NCBI GenBank assembly: GCA_964476565.1
Contig: CAYZBG010000004.1
Coordinates: forward strand, 42,734 to 106,733
Source: CAMAXB01 sp964476565
GTDB lineage: Bacteria > Verrucomicrobiota > Verrucomicrobiia > Opitutales > Opitutaceae
Direction: 5' to 3'
Length of the DNA stretch: 64,000 bases
Part shown: positions 51,601 through 59,026 of the stretch, piece after piece
How positions within the stretch are numbered: the first letter of the stretch is position 1
How the letters are laid out: each line of letters starts with the position of its first letter
Position numbers and translations under genes: made by a program
Notes under the pieces: generated by a model
The model's database searches: none
What the model saw: only the letters and a program-made list of their open reading frames with translations
Told to the model about the DNA's origin: nothing

Positions 51601-52184
51601 ATGCGAGCCGCCTTTCGATTGGAGAGAGCTGGCGCGAATGGGTGGAGTTTCGGTACAACCAGTTGAAGACGCTTCCGCTGGGGCACATGCGTACCTGGGG
51701 CGGCCAGGACTGGAACGTGACCAACAACCTCGATACCGCGGTCAAGAATTACGAGACCGGCTTGCTGCCGGACTATAACCTCGCTCGAGCCCTGATTGGC
51801 ACCTCCGTGCCTGAGTTGCGGCCATGGCGATTCAACGTCGCGGGAGACTATGCCTTTCAAAGCGGCGCGCTCAAGGGCCTCAACATCGGCGGTGCTTATC
51901 GGTGGCAGGACAAGCAGGTCGTCGGTTTCCATCTCAACGCGACCCTCGACGGTTATGACGTGAATCGCCGCTATTACGGGCCGACCGCGGACGCCGTCGA
52001 CGTGTGGGCGGGCTACCGGCGGAAGCTTTCGGAGCGGATCACGTGGCGCATGCAGATAAACGTACGCAACGCCTTCGCCTCGAAAGCGCTCATTCCGGTT
52101 ACGTTGCAACCCGACGGTTCGCCGGCTACGATGAGGATCCCCGAGCCTCGCGTGCTCATGCTGACGAACACCTTCGAGTTCTGA
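48648..52184 (+). CDS. Large TonB-dependent outer-membrane receptor (TBDT 4)
   Basis: 1178 residues, well above the ~750-800 of the other receptors here. A basic N-terminus and signal (SSAALLTLLLPAPFLPAQ) is followed by IVLSPFVVSAEEDAGYTARA, then the plug with RVDIQRGPNSVLFGIGSPAG and VINASLNKA, and a long barrel with extended loops ending RVLMLTNTFEF (terminal Phe). Very large verrucomicrobial TBDTs of this kind are common and their ligands unknown. It is monocistronic: a strong terminator follows and the next gene converges. A weak CTTTA-type site lies about 200 bases upstream. Confidence 0.93.
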   Translation: MKHHTYQHKVRRCWRSSAALLTLLLPAPFLPAQQVAQKDAEEPEETAIVLSPFVVSAEEDAGYTARATLAGTRLRTDLRDVGSAVTVVTSKFLSDTQARSNEDLLVYTPSTEVGGQGGNFLGGGDAAVPNVIGRTGVSSTTRVRGLAEADSLRDFFLSRVPWDSYNTGRVDIQRGPNSVLFGIGSPAGVINASLNKASLRDSNSVSNSLDDHGTVRFTADFNKVLARDELAVRLNLLHEDKKFKQRPAHRDDHRAYGAVTWIPRVLKRNGMSTTVNANAEFGRVKSNNPLMTPPIDLITPWFNDMNQATFTARNSNDLSQVGTAAFNPWISRSPYQYNGGVVAVFADPNSPFQSGLKVTNVSNLGSQASVPARQNKENVNLGGIASYNEWAFRTQQPGYQIQPYKARSLRDPSIFDYYNNLLVGPMKGEWMDFDTLNVTVAQTFFNGRAGVEAAFDRQNVEEGSFRWQDDTTYAISVDPFTTLPSGAPNPNVGRAFVAGSGLNGGGVSNDERQTLRFTAFGELEARRFLGDTTLSRILGRHVFTGSHTAYETRLEGRSWRNGWLGAEYPKVLPSHAVDNDNRRILTQHYVSGDLRGSSLDNLDINRIQAFQVPVSDVVANWNTDLMPSAGFANYSVPVIRPGDIDDPWQRPFTGANRRLDKIDSQVLVWQGYLFGGNVVPMYGWRKDKATSYSAAGAPSDAFGILQVSDPRWRLPSGPDDLVSGYGATRAYNQVSGETRTLSVVAHVPKDWTRRLPGALSFSTFFNRSENFRPESGRRDVVGNYLPSPVGKTKDYGVTIGALDDKVTLKINRYETSVTNASLGSSIPVWRIQYEAWNQRQAWANRVGRSHPRHSWLDGTPGLGVTSANSKYGAGNELLWQPLPSERNDPTLPWQQTGYTQAAIDYWYDLQRDATDSWLANPIPKGMQEAWGMVGYDQPTYNGQINSSSLNSIVVNGDTLSKGLEFEFSANPMPGLNLTASAVKTDASRLSIGESWREWVEFRYNQLKTLPLGHMRTWGGQDWNVTNNLDTAVKNYETGLLPDYNLARALIGTSVPELRPWRFNVAGDYAFQSGALKGLNIGGAYRWQDKQVVGFHLNATLDGYDVNRRYYGPTADAVDVWAGYRRKLSERITWRMQINVRNAFASKALIPVTLQPDGSPATMRIPEPRVLMLTNTFEF

Positions 52185-52208
52185 GCGGCTCTGGCTTGCG
52201 AGCAACCC

Positions 52209-52244
52209 AACCCGGTGCGCCTAGGGCGCCCCGGGTTCTTTTTT
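52209..52244 (+). terminator. Rho-independent terminator after TBDT 4
   Basis: AACCCGG...CCGGGTT arms extended inward by GCGCC pairs around a TAGG loop, followed by CTTTTTT. It starts 25 bases after the TBDT 4 stop codon. Confidence 0.85.
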
Positions 52245-52291
52245 CCCTTCCCGTTCCGACCGCTCAGGGTGGCGCGGGTCCTCCCCGTTTC

Positions 52292-53434
52292 TCAGCGGCC
52301 CGGGCGACGCCTCGCCCCGTCGGCGTCGTCCGGCTCCGGCGCCCGCGCAACAGGCTCCGCGGACCGTGACTGCCGCGCTCGGGGCGCGCACCACATGCCC
52401 TTCACCAGCACCTCCTTTACGGTGGCCGGACGGCCGCGCTCGTTCCGAAAGAGCTGCCCCACGACAAGGTCCACGCAGGCCGCCGAGATCTCCGCGTGCT
52501 TCGTGTCGATGCCGCAGCCACTCTGCGTGGTCCGGTTGAGTTGGACGGCCATGAGCAGGCGCCTCCGATCACGGGACGGTCCTTCCAGCAGGGTGTCGTC
52601 ATATAGCAGGACCGCCTCGATCCGGTGCTCGTCGCACCAAGCGATGAAGTCGGGGCGATGCTCGGGATTGGACAGATCCCGGTCGATGAAAACCGGAATA
52701 CGTGCCTCCACCGGCAGCTGGTCTTGGTAAACGTAATAGCAGGCGCGTTGCAGGCTTCCCGCGAGGCAGTCGTTGATCTTACTCAACGCCAGTCCGATCC
52801 TCGAAAGCTTCATCTCCCGCAGACGATCCAAGGCGAGGCCGGTGTTGTAGTAGTTGTCCGGATTGACGTGGTGAAACAGCGGCAGCATCTCCCGGGCGTT
52901 ACCGCCGTAACCCACGTTGCGACCGATCATCGCCACGCTGAATTCGCTCCAATCTGCTTCCGTGTGTTCCACCGAGTAAAGCCATGGCAGGATAACACCG
53001 TGAATGCCGCGGTTCTTGAGGATGCGCTGCAACCCGGCCCGTGCCTTCGCCGGTGTGTTGCCGAAAGCGGCGAGATGGAACACCTCGAGTTTGAAGCCGA
53101 GTTCGTCGGCGCGTTGTTCTGCGCCGGTCACGTAGCCTTGAAGCGGGTGCCAGCGCCAGAACTTGGGATCCGGATGATCGTTGATCCATGCGATGTTGGC
53201 ATGGTAAGTCTTGGCGCGCCGGGCACGCACATACGATTGGTAGGCGGAGACGAGCGGATTGCTCCGATACCCGATACTCCGCGCGATGGCGAGGATGCGC
53301 GCCCTTGTGGCGGCACTGACGCCCGGCTGTTGGCGAAGCGCGAGCGAAACCGTCATCCGACAGACGCCCGCTTTCTCGGCGATTGAGGCGAGCGTTGGGG
53401 GTGGTACGCTGTTGCCTGAGGGGGACGGGCTCAC
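52292..53434 (-). CDS. LacI-family transcriptional regulator 4
   Basis: About 380 residues from the GTG at 53434 (SPSPSGNSVPPPTLASIAEK). The helix-turn-helix is TLASIAEKAGVCRMTVSLAL, then SIGYRSNPLVSAYQSYVRAR and the sensor domain (YHANIAWINDH... 'VILPWLYSVEH'). The open frame runs far upstream without family sense. It is the last gene of a minus-strand set with a sulfatase, a six-hairpin enzyme and a DUF2264 protein. The palindrome at 56793 in that set is a candidate operator. An inverted repeat TACAAGG/CCTTGTA (53465-53502) lies just upstream of this gene. Confidence 0.88.
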   Translation of the reverse strand: MSPSPSGNSVPPPTLASIAEKAGVCRMTVSLALRQQPGVSAATRARILAIARSIGYRSNPLVSAYQSYVRARRAKTYHANIAWINDHPDPKFWRWHPLQGYVTGAEQRADELGFKLEVFHLAAFGNTPAKARAGLQRILKNRGIHGVILPWLYSVEHTEADWSEFSVAMIGRNVGYGGNAREMLPLFHHVNPDNYYNTGLALDRLREMKLSRIGLALSKINDCLAGSLQRACYYVYQDQLPVEARIPVFIDRDLSNPEHRPDFIAWCDEHRIEAVLLYDDTLLEGPSRDRRRLLMAVQLNRTTQSGCGIDTKHAEISAACVDLVVGQLFRNERGRPATVKEVLVKGMWCAPRARQSRSAEPVARAPEPDDADGARRRPGR

Positions 53435-53519
53435 GGAAGCACTGTGGCGGCGGGCCGGCAGCCCTACAAGGTTGGTCCGTGCCGCGCTCGCTCTGCCTTG
53501 TACACGCGCATCCTTGTGC

Positions 53520-54665
53520 TCAACGCCGCGCGAGCGCGCGGTCGGCCGGCAGATCTTCACCCTGCCACAGGCGGACGGAGGTCCAGGGGGCGTCGGGTGC
53601 GGACCAGAACGGTGCGTCGGCAGGGAGGCCGAGCGGAAGGAAGGCGGCGGTGCAGAGGTAGCAACTCGGTACGCTGATGTACGGTTCGGCCAGCGAGGGC
53701 TGGTGGCCGGAGAGACCGATGCGCAGCCAACCGTGTTCGTCGAACGTTCCCGGGGCGTCGAGGGTCCGGCGAATGACTGCACCGAGGGCGCAGCGGACTG
53801 CGGCCGGAGCCAGTGCAGAGGGAAGTTGGTTGCGGTAGGCCATGTACGCCAGGTGGTGGAAGGCGCCGCACCGGTAAGGCAACGAGCGTCCGAGGGGTGG
53901 GAAGGTTCCGTCGGTGGCAATCATGCGTTCCTGAACCACGGCGAAGCGTCGCGCCCGGCGCAGCGCTTCGGTATAAAGCAGCGGCAGTCCGGGCAGGGCA
54001 TCCTCGAGGTGAGCCAGCGTGTCGAGCAGGAGCGGGTGAATGACGAAGCTGTTGTAGTAGTCCCAGCGAAACTCGGGTCCGTCGCCGTAGGTGCCGTCGC
54101 CCACATACCACGCGGCGTGTTTGCGCACGGCGGTTTCTGCGCGGGTGGCCTGGAGGTCTCCGGTGAAGCGATAGAGGGCCGCCTCCACCAAGGAGGCGAA
54201 GAGGTGCCAGTTGTTGTCGTAGGGCTCGATGCCGCGGCACGCCAGCCAGCCGGCGACGAGCCGTTCGCGCGCATCGGACGAGAGGGCGTCGTAGAGGGCA
54301 TGCGGCGCGTTGAGGCAGGCCTGGGCAAGAAAGGCGGCGTCGACCAAGGGCTGCCGGCCCTGGGAAAAGTTGAGCGTATCCGGCGAGGCCGGATCGAGCG
54401 AGTGCTCCAGCGCGGCCAGGGCGAGGCGGTGCAAACGGGCGCGGGCCGGCTCTTCCTCGGCCGGCACCTGGTGCAGCTCCAACCACGGAGCAACGCCGAG
54501 GAGGGTGCGCGCGAGGATCTCCAGTGCGGCCACTTCGCGCCGGGGTGGAAAACCCGGAGAGGTCGCGGGTAGGGGCACACCGGCGAGAAGCCGGCCCTCC
54601 GCAAGGGCAGCAAGCGGAGGCGTGGCGACAGTGATCAGATGGCGAATCCAGTCGGCGCGAGGCAT
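53520..54665 (-). CDS. DUF2264-family protein
   Basis: 381 residues from MPRADWIRHLITVATPPLAA. It is helical and toroid-like, with DNNWHLFASLVEAALYRF, 'HAAWYVGDGTYGDGPEFRWDYYNSFVIHPL', 'EALRRARRFAVVQERMIATDGTFPPLGRSLPYRCGAFHHLAYMA' and 'PYISVPSCYLCTAAFLPLGLP'. DUF2264 proteins occur in polysaccharide loci and are presumed glycan-active with an (alpha/alpha) barrel; an enzymatic reaction for this member cannot be given. No signal peptide, so probably cytoplasmic. It lies 16 bases after the six-hairpin gene. Confidence 0.8.
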   Translation of the reverse strand: MPRADWIRHLITVATPPLAALAEGRLLAGVPLPATSPGFPPRREVAALEILARTLLGVAPWLELHQVPAEEEPARARLHRLALAALEHSLDPASPDTLNFSQGRQPLVDAAFLAQACLNAPHALYDALSSDARERLVAGWLACRGIEPYDNNWHLFASLVEAALYRFTGDLQATRAETAVRKHAAWYVGDGTYGDGPEFRWDYYNSFVIHPLLLDTLAHLEDALPGLPLLYTEALRRARRFAVVQERMIATDGTFPPLGRSLPYRCGAFHHLAYMAYRNQLPSALAPAAVRCALGAVIRRTLDAPGTFDEHGWLRIGLSGHQPSLAEPYISVPSCYLCTAAFLPLGLPADAPFWSAPDAPWTSVRLWQGEDLPADRALARR

Positions 54666-54681
54666 GATTCGGCGGGATCGG

Positions 54682-56742
54682 TTAAGTGGCGGGAGGAGGG
54701 AGCACTGAGTCGCTGGGCGCGCCCTGCATCCACTCCTCCATGACACTGAAGAAGAGGGCGCCTGAGATATTCGACCAATGACAGCACTGCGGCACCTCCT
54801 CGGTGACCTTGGTTGCGCCTTCATGGGTTGGCGCCACCGCGTTCTCATCGTAGTGAGCCTGGCCAAACGGACCTTGACGGGCGGTTCGCGCAATGCCGTG
54901 CAACCAACGCGTGACGAGGTCGCGTTCGCCGATCCGGAGCAATCCGAGGGCGACTTCGGCCGGCCATGATCCGAATGCGCCGTTGAACTGGTGATCGGCG
55001 CGGTTCCCGCTGACCGCGGCGTCGCCGTCGTGGGGAGAGAGCGCACGGATCCAGCCCGGCGTTTGCAGCTCCGTGCGGAAGAAATGGACGATCTCCCGTC
55101 GGACGGTCTCGGGCAGCTCGGGACCGATGCACATCAGCACCATGCCCGTGTCCCAGCAGTGGCGCACCTCCCGTTGACGCCCGTCAGGCAAGATACAGCG
55201 AAACCAACCACAGCCCTCGACGTAGAGGTGGCGCAGCAGGTGGGAGACCAGCGCGTCGGCTTCTGCGCCGACGCGGGCGGCGTCCTCGATGCGTCCCATT
55301 GCCCGATACGCGTCCGCCAGCCGGCGGAGCATCCACACGGCACCGGCATTGAGCCCGGCGACGACGTGTTCATAGGTGCTGACGCACTCGAGCAATTCCT
55401 CCTTGGGCCCGTAATCGGCGAGGCCGAGGGTGGCGACACGGCGGGAGCGCCAGTCAAAGGCGAGGTCCTCGAGCACACCGAGGAGGGACAGCTCTCCACG
55501 GGCGGTGTGGAGGCGCCGCGTATGCAGGTCTTCAGGCCGGGCGCCTGTAGCCTGCCACAGGTACCAGGCGGCGTAGAAGCAGTTGTAGATGTCGATGGTA
55601 TAGGGCCATCCCTCGTGTTTGCCGTCGCCGCCCCGTCCGGTGAAGAAGCTGATCTGGTTGAAGCGGCGCACGTCCGCCGTGAGTGCCATCTCCAGTTGGC
55701 GCCAGGTGGCGGCCGGATCAACGTAGGAGAGCAGGCGCGAAGCCATGCCCCAGTCGTTGGGGTAAAAACAAGCCTCAACGCGCCGGGGCGTGGAGATGTT
55801 GTACAACGTGCGGCCCCCGCCGGCGCGATGAGTGCGGCGGGATTGGAGGGCACAGAGCACCGCGCTGGCCGCGACTGGAGCGAGGCCTTCCGGCAGATCG
55901 AGGTCGGGCAACCGGCCGCTCAGGCTATCGCCGCCGGCGAACGCTTCGTGCCAGAGCGTCCTCCACTGCGCCTCGGCGGCGGAAAACGCGGCGTCGGGTG
56001 CAGTGAGCAGGCCCCGGGCAACCGCGACGGCGCGGTCGGTCTCGTCGAGGGCGAGCGCCAGGTGGATCGTGAAGGTTTCGCCCGGTGCGACCGGAGCGGT
56101 GTAGGCGGCATCGCCGTTGCGTTCCCATCGGTGGGGCGCCGGCGCGAGCGCTTGGGCATTGAAGGCGCGGCCGGCCTGCGGATGCGAAGGTGAGGGGGCG
56201 CGCTCCTGCCAGAGCAGGCAGTCGGGAAACGGCCGCGTGAGAACGGGATCCAGCCCTGCATGATGCAGCAGATCGGAAACCGTGAGCGAAACGGAGGGGA
56301 CACTCCAGTACCAGGGCTCGAGCCCGCGGTTGACGCTGCGTCCCGAAAGGCGAAGGGCCGTGTCCAGATCGCGAGAAGTACCGGTTGTATTTTGAATAAG
56401 GATACGCAGAAGTGCGGCGTGCTCTCCCGGGGGAAGGCAGAGCTGCGTCGTCACCTGCCATGGGCCGTGCCTGAGCCGGCGTTCTATGCACCACGGCCGC
56501 CAACGGACCTCTGTCGTCAGGCGTGTGGCGGCGAGGAACGTTCCGTCAATCGTGAGGTAGGCGGTGGATTCTTCGGCGCCGGAGACCGGGGGAAAGATCA
56601 CATGCCGGAAGGACGAGATGTCACCGCCTGTCTGCAGGCTCCCGAGGAAATTGGTGAGGCCGGGCCGGGACCACTCGTCCGCCGAGGTCTTGTGCACGGA
56701 CCAACCGCCGTACCAGCCGGGATCGAACGAGGAAAGGCGCAT
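54682..56742 (-). CDS. Six-hairpin glycosidase-like protein
   Basis: 686 residues from MRLSSFDPGWYGGWSVHKTS. The N-terminal ~270 residues are a beta-sandwich (AYLTIDGTFLAATRLTTEVR, 'RWRPWCIERRL'). The rest is an (alpha/alpha)6 toroid rich in aromatic and acidic clusters: 'RVEACFYPNDWGMASRLLSY', GKHEGWPYTIDIYNCFYAAW, 'EVRHCWDTGMVLM' and 'RADHQFNGAFGSWPAEVALG'. This layout is that of six-hairpin glycosidases (for example GH78, GH94, GH116-like), but no family was recognised with certainty. No signal peptide is present. It is between a sulfatase and DUF2264, suggesting joint removal of side groups from one glycan. Confidence 0.62.
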   Translation of the reverse strand: MRLSSFDPGWYGGWSVHKTSADEWSRPGLTNFLGSLQTGGDISSFRHVIFPPVSGAEESTAYLTIDGTFLAATRLTTEVRWRPWCIERRLRHGPWQVTTQLCLPPGEHAALLRILIQNTTGTSRDLDTALRLSGRSVNRGLEPWYWSVPSVSLTVSDLLHHAGLDPVLTRPFPDCLLWQERAPSPSHPQAGRAFNAQALAPAPHRWERNGDAAYTAPVAPGETFTIHLALALDETDRAVAVARGLLTAPDAAFSAAEAQWRTLWHEAFAGGDSLSGRLPDLDLPEGLAPVAASAVLCALQSRRTHRAGGGRTLYNISTPRRVEACFYPNDWGMASRLLSYVDPAATWRQLEMALTADVRRFNQISFFTGRGGDGKHEGWPYTIDIYNCFYAAWYLWQATGARPEDLHTRRLHTARGELSLLGVLEDLAFDWRSRRVATLGLADYGPKEELLECVSTYEHVVAGLNAGAVWMLRRLADAYRAMGRIEDAARVGAEADALVSHLLRHLYVEGCGWFRCILPDGRQREVRHCWDTGMVLMCIGPELPETVRREIVHFFRTELQTPGWIRALSPHDGDAAVSGNRADHQFNGAFGSWPAEVALGLLRIGERDLVTRWLHGIARTARQGPFGQAHYDENAVAPTHEGATKVTEEVPQCCHWSNISGALFFSVMEEWMQGAPSDSVLPPPAT

Positions 56743-56792
56743 GGCTCACGCTTGTTCCGCTCCGGCGGCAGGCAAAGAGCGCCCCGGGTGGT

Positions 56793-56803
56793 ATTGTAAC
56801 AAT
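56793..56803. promoter_or_regulatory. Palindrome ATTGT-A-ACAAT upstream of the six-hairpin gene
   Basis: An 11-bp perfect odd palindrome in the 90-base gap between the sulfatase stop and the six-hairpin start, 50 bases upstream of the latter. It is a candidate operator for LacI regulator 4, encoded in the same gene set. No second copy was noticed. Confidence 0.45.
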
Positions 56804-56832
56804 GCTCCCGAGCGGTGGTCGTCTGCCGCGCG

Positions 56833-58704
56833 TCAGGGCTGGGCGGGTTCGGCGAGGTAGTCGAGGCGTGGTTTGAGGGCAGGGTCGGTGCGCCAGGCGG
56901 CGGGAAACCAGGTGGGGTCGACGGCGAGCCGGGGCTGTCCGTAATGATCCGCCAGCAGCACGGCCGTGTTGAGAATGAGGGAAGCTTCGATTGCGCTGCG
57001 CGCCTGCCGCAGGCAGCGGGTGAGCACCGGCCGCGCATCCTCGCCAGCGACGAGGGCGAGGAACTCCGCCGCCCGCAGGGCAACGAGGGGGTCGGCGCTT
57101 TCTGTCCGCAGCGCGCGCACGTCGGGTGCCAGCGACTCCCCTTCGCGACCGAGAGCGCTCGCGGCGATCAGGGCCCAGTAGCGGTCGAGGGTATCGCCGT
57201 GCACGAGGGCGGCCTTCAGGCGCTCCCGGGCTTCGGCCGCCGGCTGCAAGGGAAGATCGGCGATGTCCATCAGCCGGGCGATCGTAGCCCTCTGGCTTTC
57301 GCCGTAGCGGAGCGGGTTCTCCCGCCCTTGTTCAAGGAACACCGGTTCCGGGATGAAGCTGAGATCCGGCAGGGCGAGTAGGCGTTCGCGCAGGCGGGCG
57401 CGCAGCCGAAGCAGGGTTTCGCGGTGGGCCGGATCGGCCGCGAGGTTCGTGGTCTCGTAAGGGTCGGCGGCGAGATCGTAGAGCTCCTCCGCTGCCTTCG
57501 GCTCGAAGAAGCGGGCCTGCACGGCATTGAGCTTTCCTGCGCGGTAGAGCGCCTGCCATTCGCCGTAGGCCGCGGTGCGGCTACGGTAATTGTTGCGCAA
57601 CGCGTCGGGGATGAAGGGCAGGTAGTTGCGCACATACTTCAGGTCGCCCTGGCGCAGGGAGCGGGAGAAACCGTGCTTCTCGTCAAAGCGGTCGGCGTGT
57701 CCGAGGGCTTCGTTGCGGCGGTCGAGTTCAGCCCGTTCCACGCCGGTGCCGAGGAAGGGTCGCCCGTCCATCACGGCGGGAATGGGCAGGCCGAGCAGGT
57801 TCAGCAGGGTCGGGGCGAAGTCCACAAACGAGACGAAGCCCTCCACGGCGGAGCCGGCCGGGGCCGGAGCGAGGTGCTTCCAACGTTCGGGAAACCAGAC
57901 AATTAGCGGCACGTTGAGCCCGACCTCGGACAGGTAGCCCTTGGTGCCGGGCACCACGCCGCCGTTATCGCCAAAGTAGAAGATGATCGTGTTGTCGCGC
58001 AGTCCGTCGGCGTCCAGCCGGGCGAGCAGTTCGCCGATCTCGCGGTCGAGCACGCGGTGCTGATCGTGCAAACGCGCGTAGGTGTAGCGGAACAGCGGCG
58101 TGTCGGGGTGCTGCGGCAGGAGTTGCATGGTGGTCGGATCGGTCTCGGTGCGGATACGGCCGACGTCCTCGGCGGGGAAGTGCAGCCGCTGCTCGTGCGT
58201 GGTGGTGTGGTTCTGCACGTGGAAGAACGGCTGGCCGGGGGCTCGTTTCCGCCAGGTGGCGGTAGCGGACGATTCGTTCCACGGGTTACCCTCGAAATTG
58301 TAGTCGGTCTTGACGTTGTTCGACACGTAGTAGCCGGCCTCGCGCAGGTACCAGGGGTAGAGACGCAGGCCCTCGGGCAGAGACACGGGTTGGGCCCGGC
58401 GGTGGAATTGCGCACCGATCCGCGGCCCGTAGACGCCCGAGATGAGGGCGCTGCGGGCGGGGGAGCAAACGGGGGCGTTGCTGAACGTCCGGGTGAACCG
58501 GATGCCTTCGGCGGCGAGGCGTTCGAGATTCGGCATCGGCGCCCCAGCCGCGTCGAAGGCGCGCATGAAGTGCTTCGCGTTGTCCTCAGAGGTGATCCAC
58601 AGAATATTGGGTCGGTCGGCTGCGGTGTGTGCGTAAGTTGGGACGCCCGTGGCCATCAGGAGCGTGATCACACACAAACGAATCGAGTCCACGGTACATG
58701 TCAT
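56833..58704 (-). CDS. Exported S1 sulfatase with C-terminal helical-repeat extension
   Basis: 623 residues from MTCTVDSIRLCVITLLMATG, a signal peptide ending near TYAHTA. The sulfatase fold opens PNILWITSEDNAKHFMRAFD. The formylglycine motif is APVCSPARSALISG (C-S-P-A-R). Later motifs are 'QPFFHVQNHTTTHE', TIIFYFGDNGGVVPG and 'FVDFAPTLLNLLGLP'. After about residue 470 comes a helical, HEAT-like extension (RYWALIAASALG, LVALRAAEFLALVAGE). It is the first gene of the minus-strand set with the six-hairpin, DUF2264 and LacI 4 genes. Cysteine-type maturation by an enzyme encoded elsewhere is needed. Confidence 0.9.
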   Translation of the reverse strand: MTCTVDSIRLCVITLLMATGVPTYAHTAADRPNILWITSEDNAKHFMRAFDAAGAPMPNLERLAAEGIRFTRTFSNAPVCSPARSALISGVYGPRIGAQFHRRAQPVSLPEGLRLYPWYLREAGYYVSNNVKTDYNFEGNPWNESSATATWRKRAPGQPFFHVQNHTTTHEQRLHFPAEDVGRIRTETDPTTMQLLPQHPDTPLFRYTYARLHDQHRVLDREIGELLARLDADGLRDNTIIFYFGDNGGVVPGTKGYLSEVGLNVPLIVWFPERWKHLAPAPAGSAVEGFVSFVDFAPTLLNLLGLPIPAVMDGRPFLGTGVERAELDRRNEALGHADRFDEKHGFSRSLRQGDLKYVRNYLPFIPDALRNNYRSRTAAYGEWQALYRAGKLNAVQARFFEPKAAEELYDLAADPYETTNLAADPAHRETLLRLRARLRERLLALPDLSFIPEPVFLEQGRENPLRYGESQRATIARLMDIADLPLQPAAEARERLKAALVHGDTLDRYWALIAASALGREGESLAPDVRALRTESADPLVALRAAEFLALVAGEDARPVLTRCLRQARSAIEASLILNTAVLLADHYGQPRLAVDPTWFPAAWRTDPALKPRLDYLAEPAQP

Positions 58705-59026
58705 GGCTGCTAGTATGGAGACCTGATCACTGGGTGGCGAGGTTGCCCTTGGAGTCGAACGACAGATTCGGGCTGCAGACGCAGGTGCTACGGGCCTGCA
58801 GCCCCCGCATTTGGAGGCAGTCTCGTTGACGGGACGCAGCAACCTACGGTTCAGTCAGATGCAAGCACCTCTAACCTGAACCTTGATCCCGGTGTAACCG
58901 GTCTACGAATACCCCGCGTTCTTGCTCGACCTCAGGGTAATCTAGATCGGTACAGAGCAAACAAGAGCAGGCCTCACGATGCAGCGATCATCGTCATCGC
59001 TTAAATCGTACTTTGGTCTGTCCAGC
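58705..59026. other. Intergenic boundary between the polysaccharide island and the dab operon
   Basis: 322 bases without a supported gene. It contains a REP-like hairpin at 58770-58804. The rest, including the stretch next to the dabA stop, shows no clear terminator, promoter or coding signal. Confidence 0.5.
58770..58804. repeat. REP-like hairpin GGGCTGCAG...CTGCAGCCC
   Basis: 9-bp perfect arms around a 17-base loop in an intergenic region, with no T run. A related GGCTGCGGC/GCCGCGGCC hairpin occurs at 63955-63975. Confidence 0.5.

Noticed and set aside
50439..52205. A 588-codon minus-strand frame opposite TBDT 4
   Set aside because: There are no domain features, and it is antisense to a convincing beta-barrel receptor that ends in the expected terminal Phe.
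52292..53920. A LacI 4 protein extended by 162 residues at the N-terminus
   Set aside because: The extra sequence is Pro/Ser/Arg-rich shadow of the DUF2264 gene; LacI proteins begin at the helix-turn-helix, so the GTG at 53434 was chosen.
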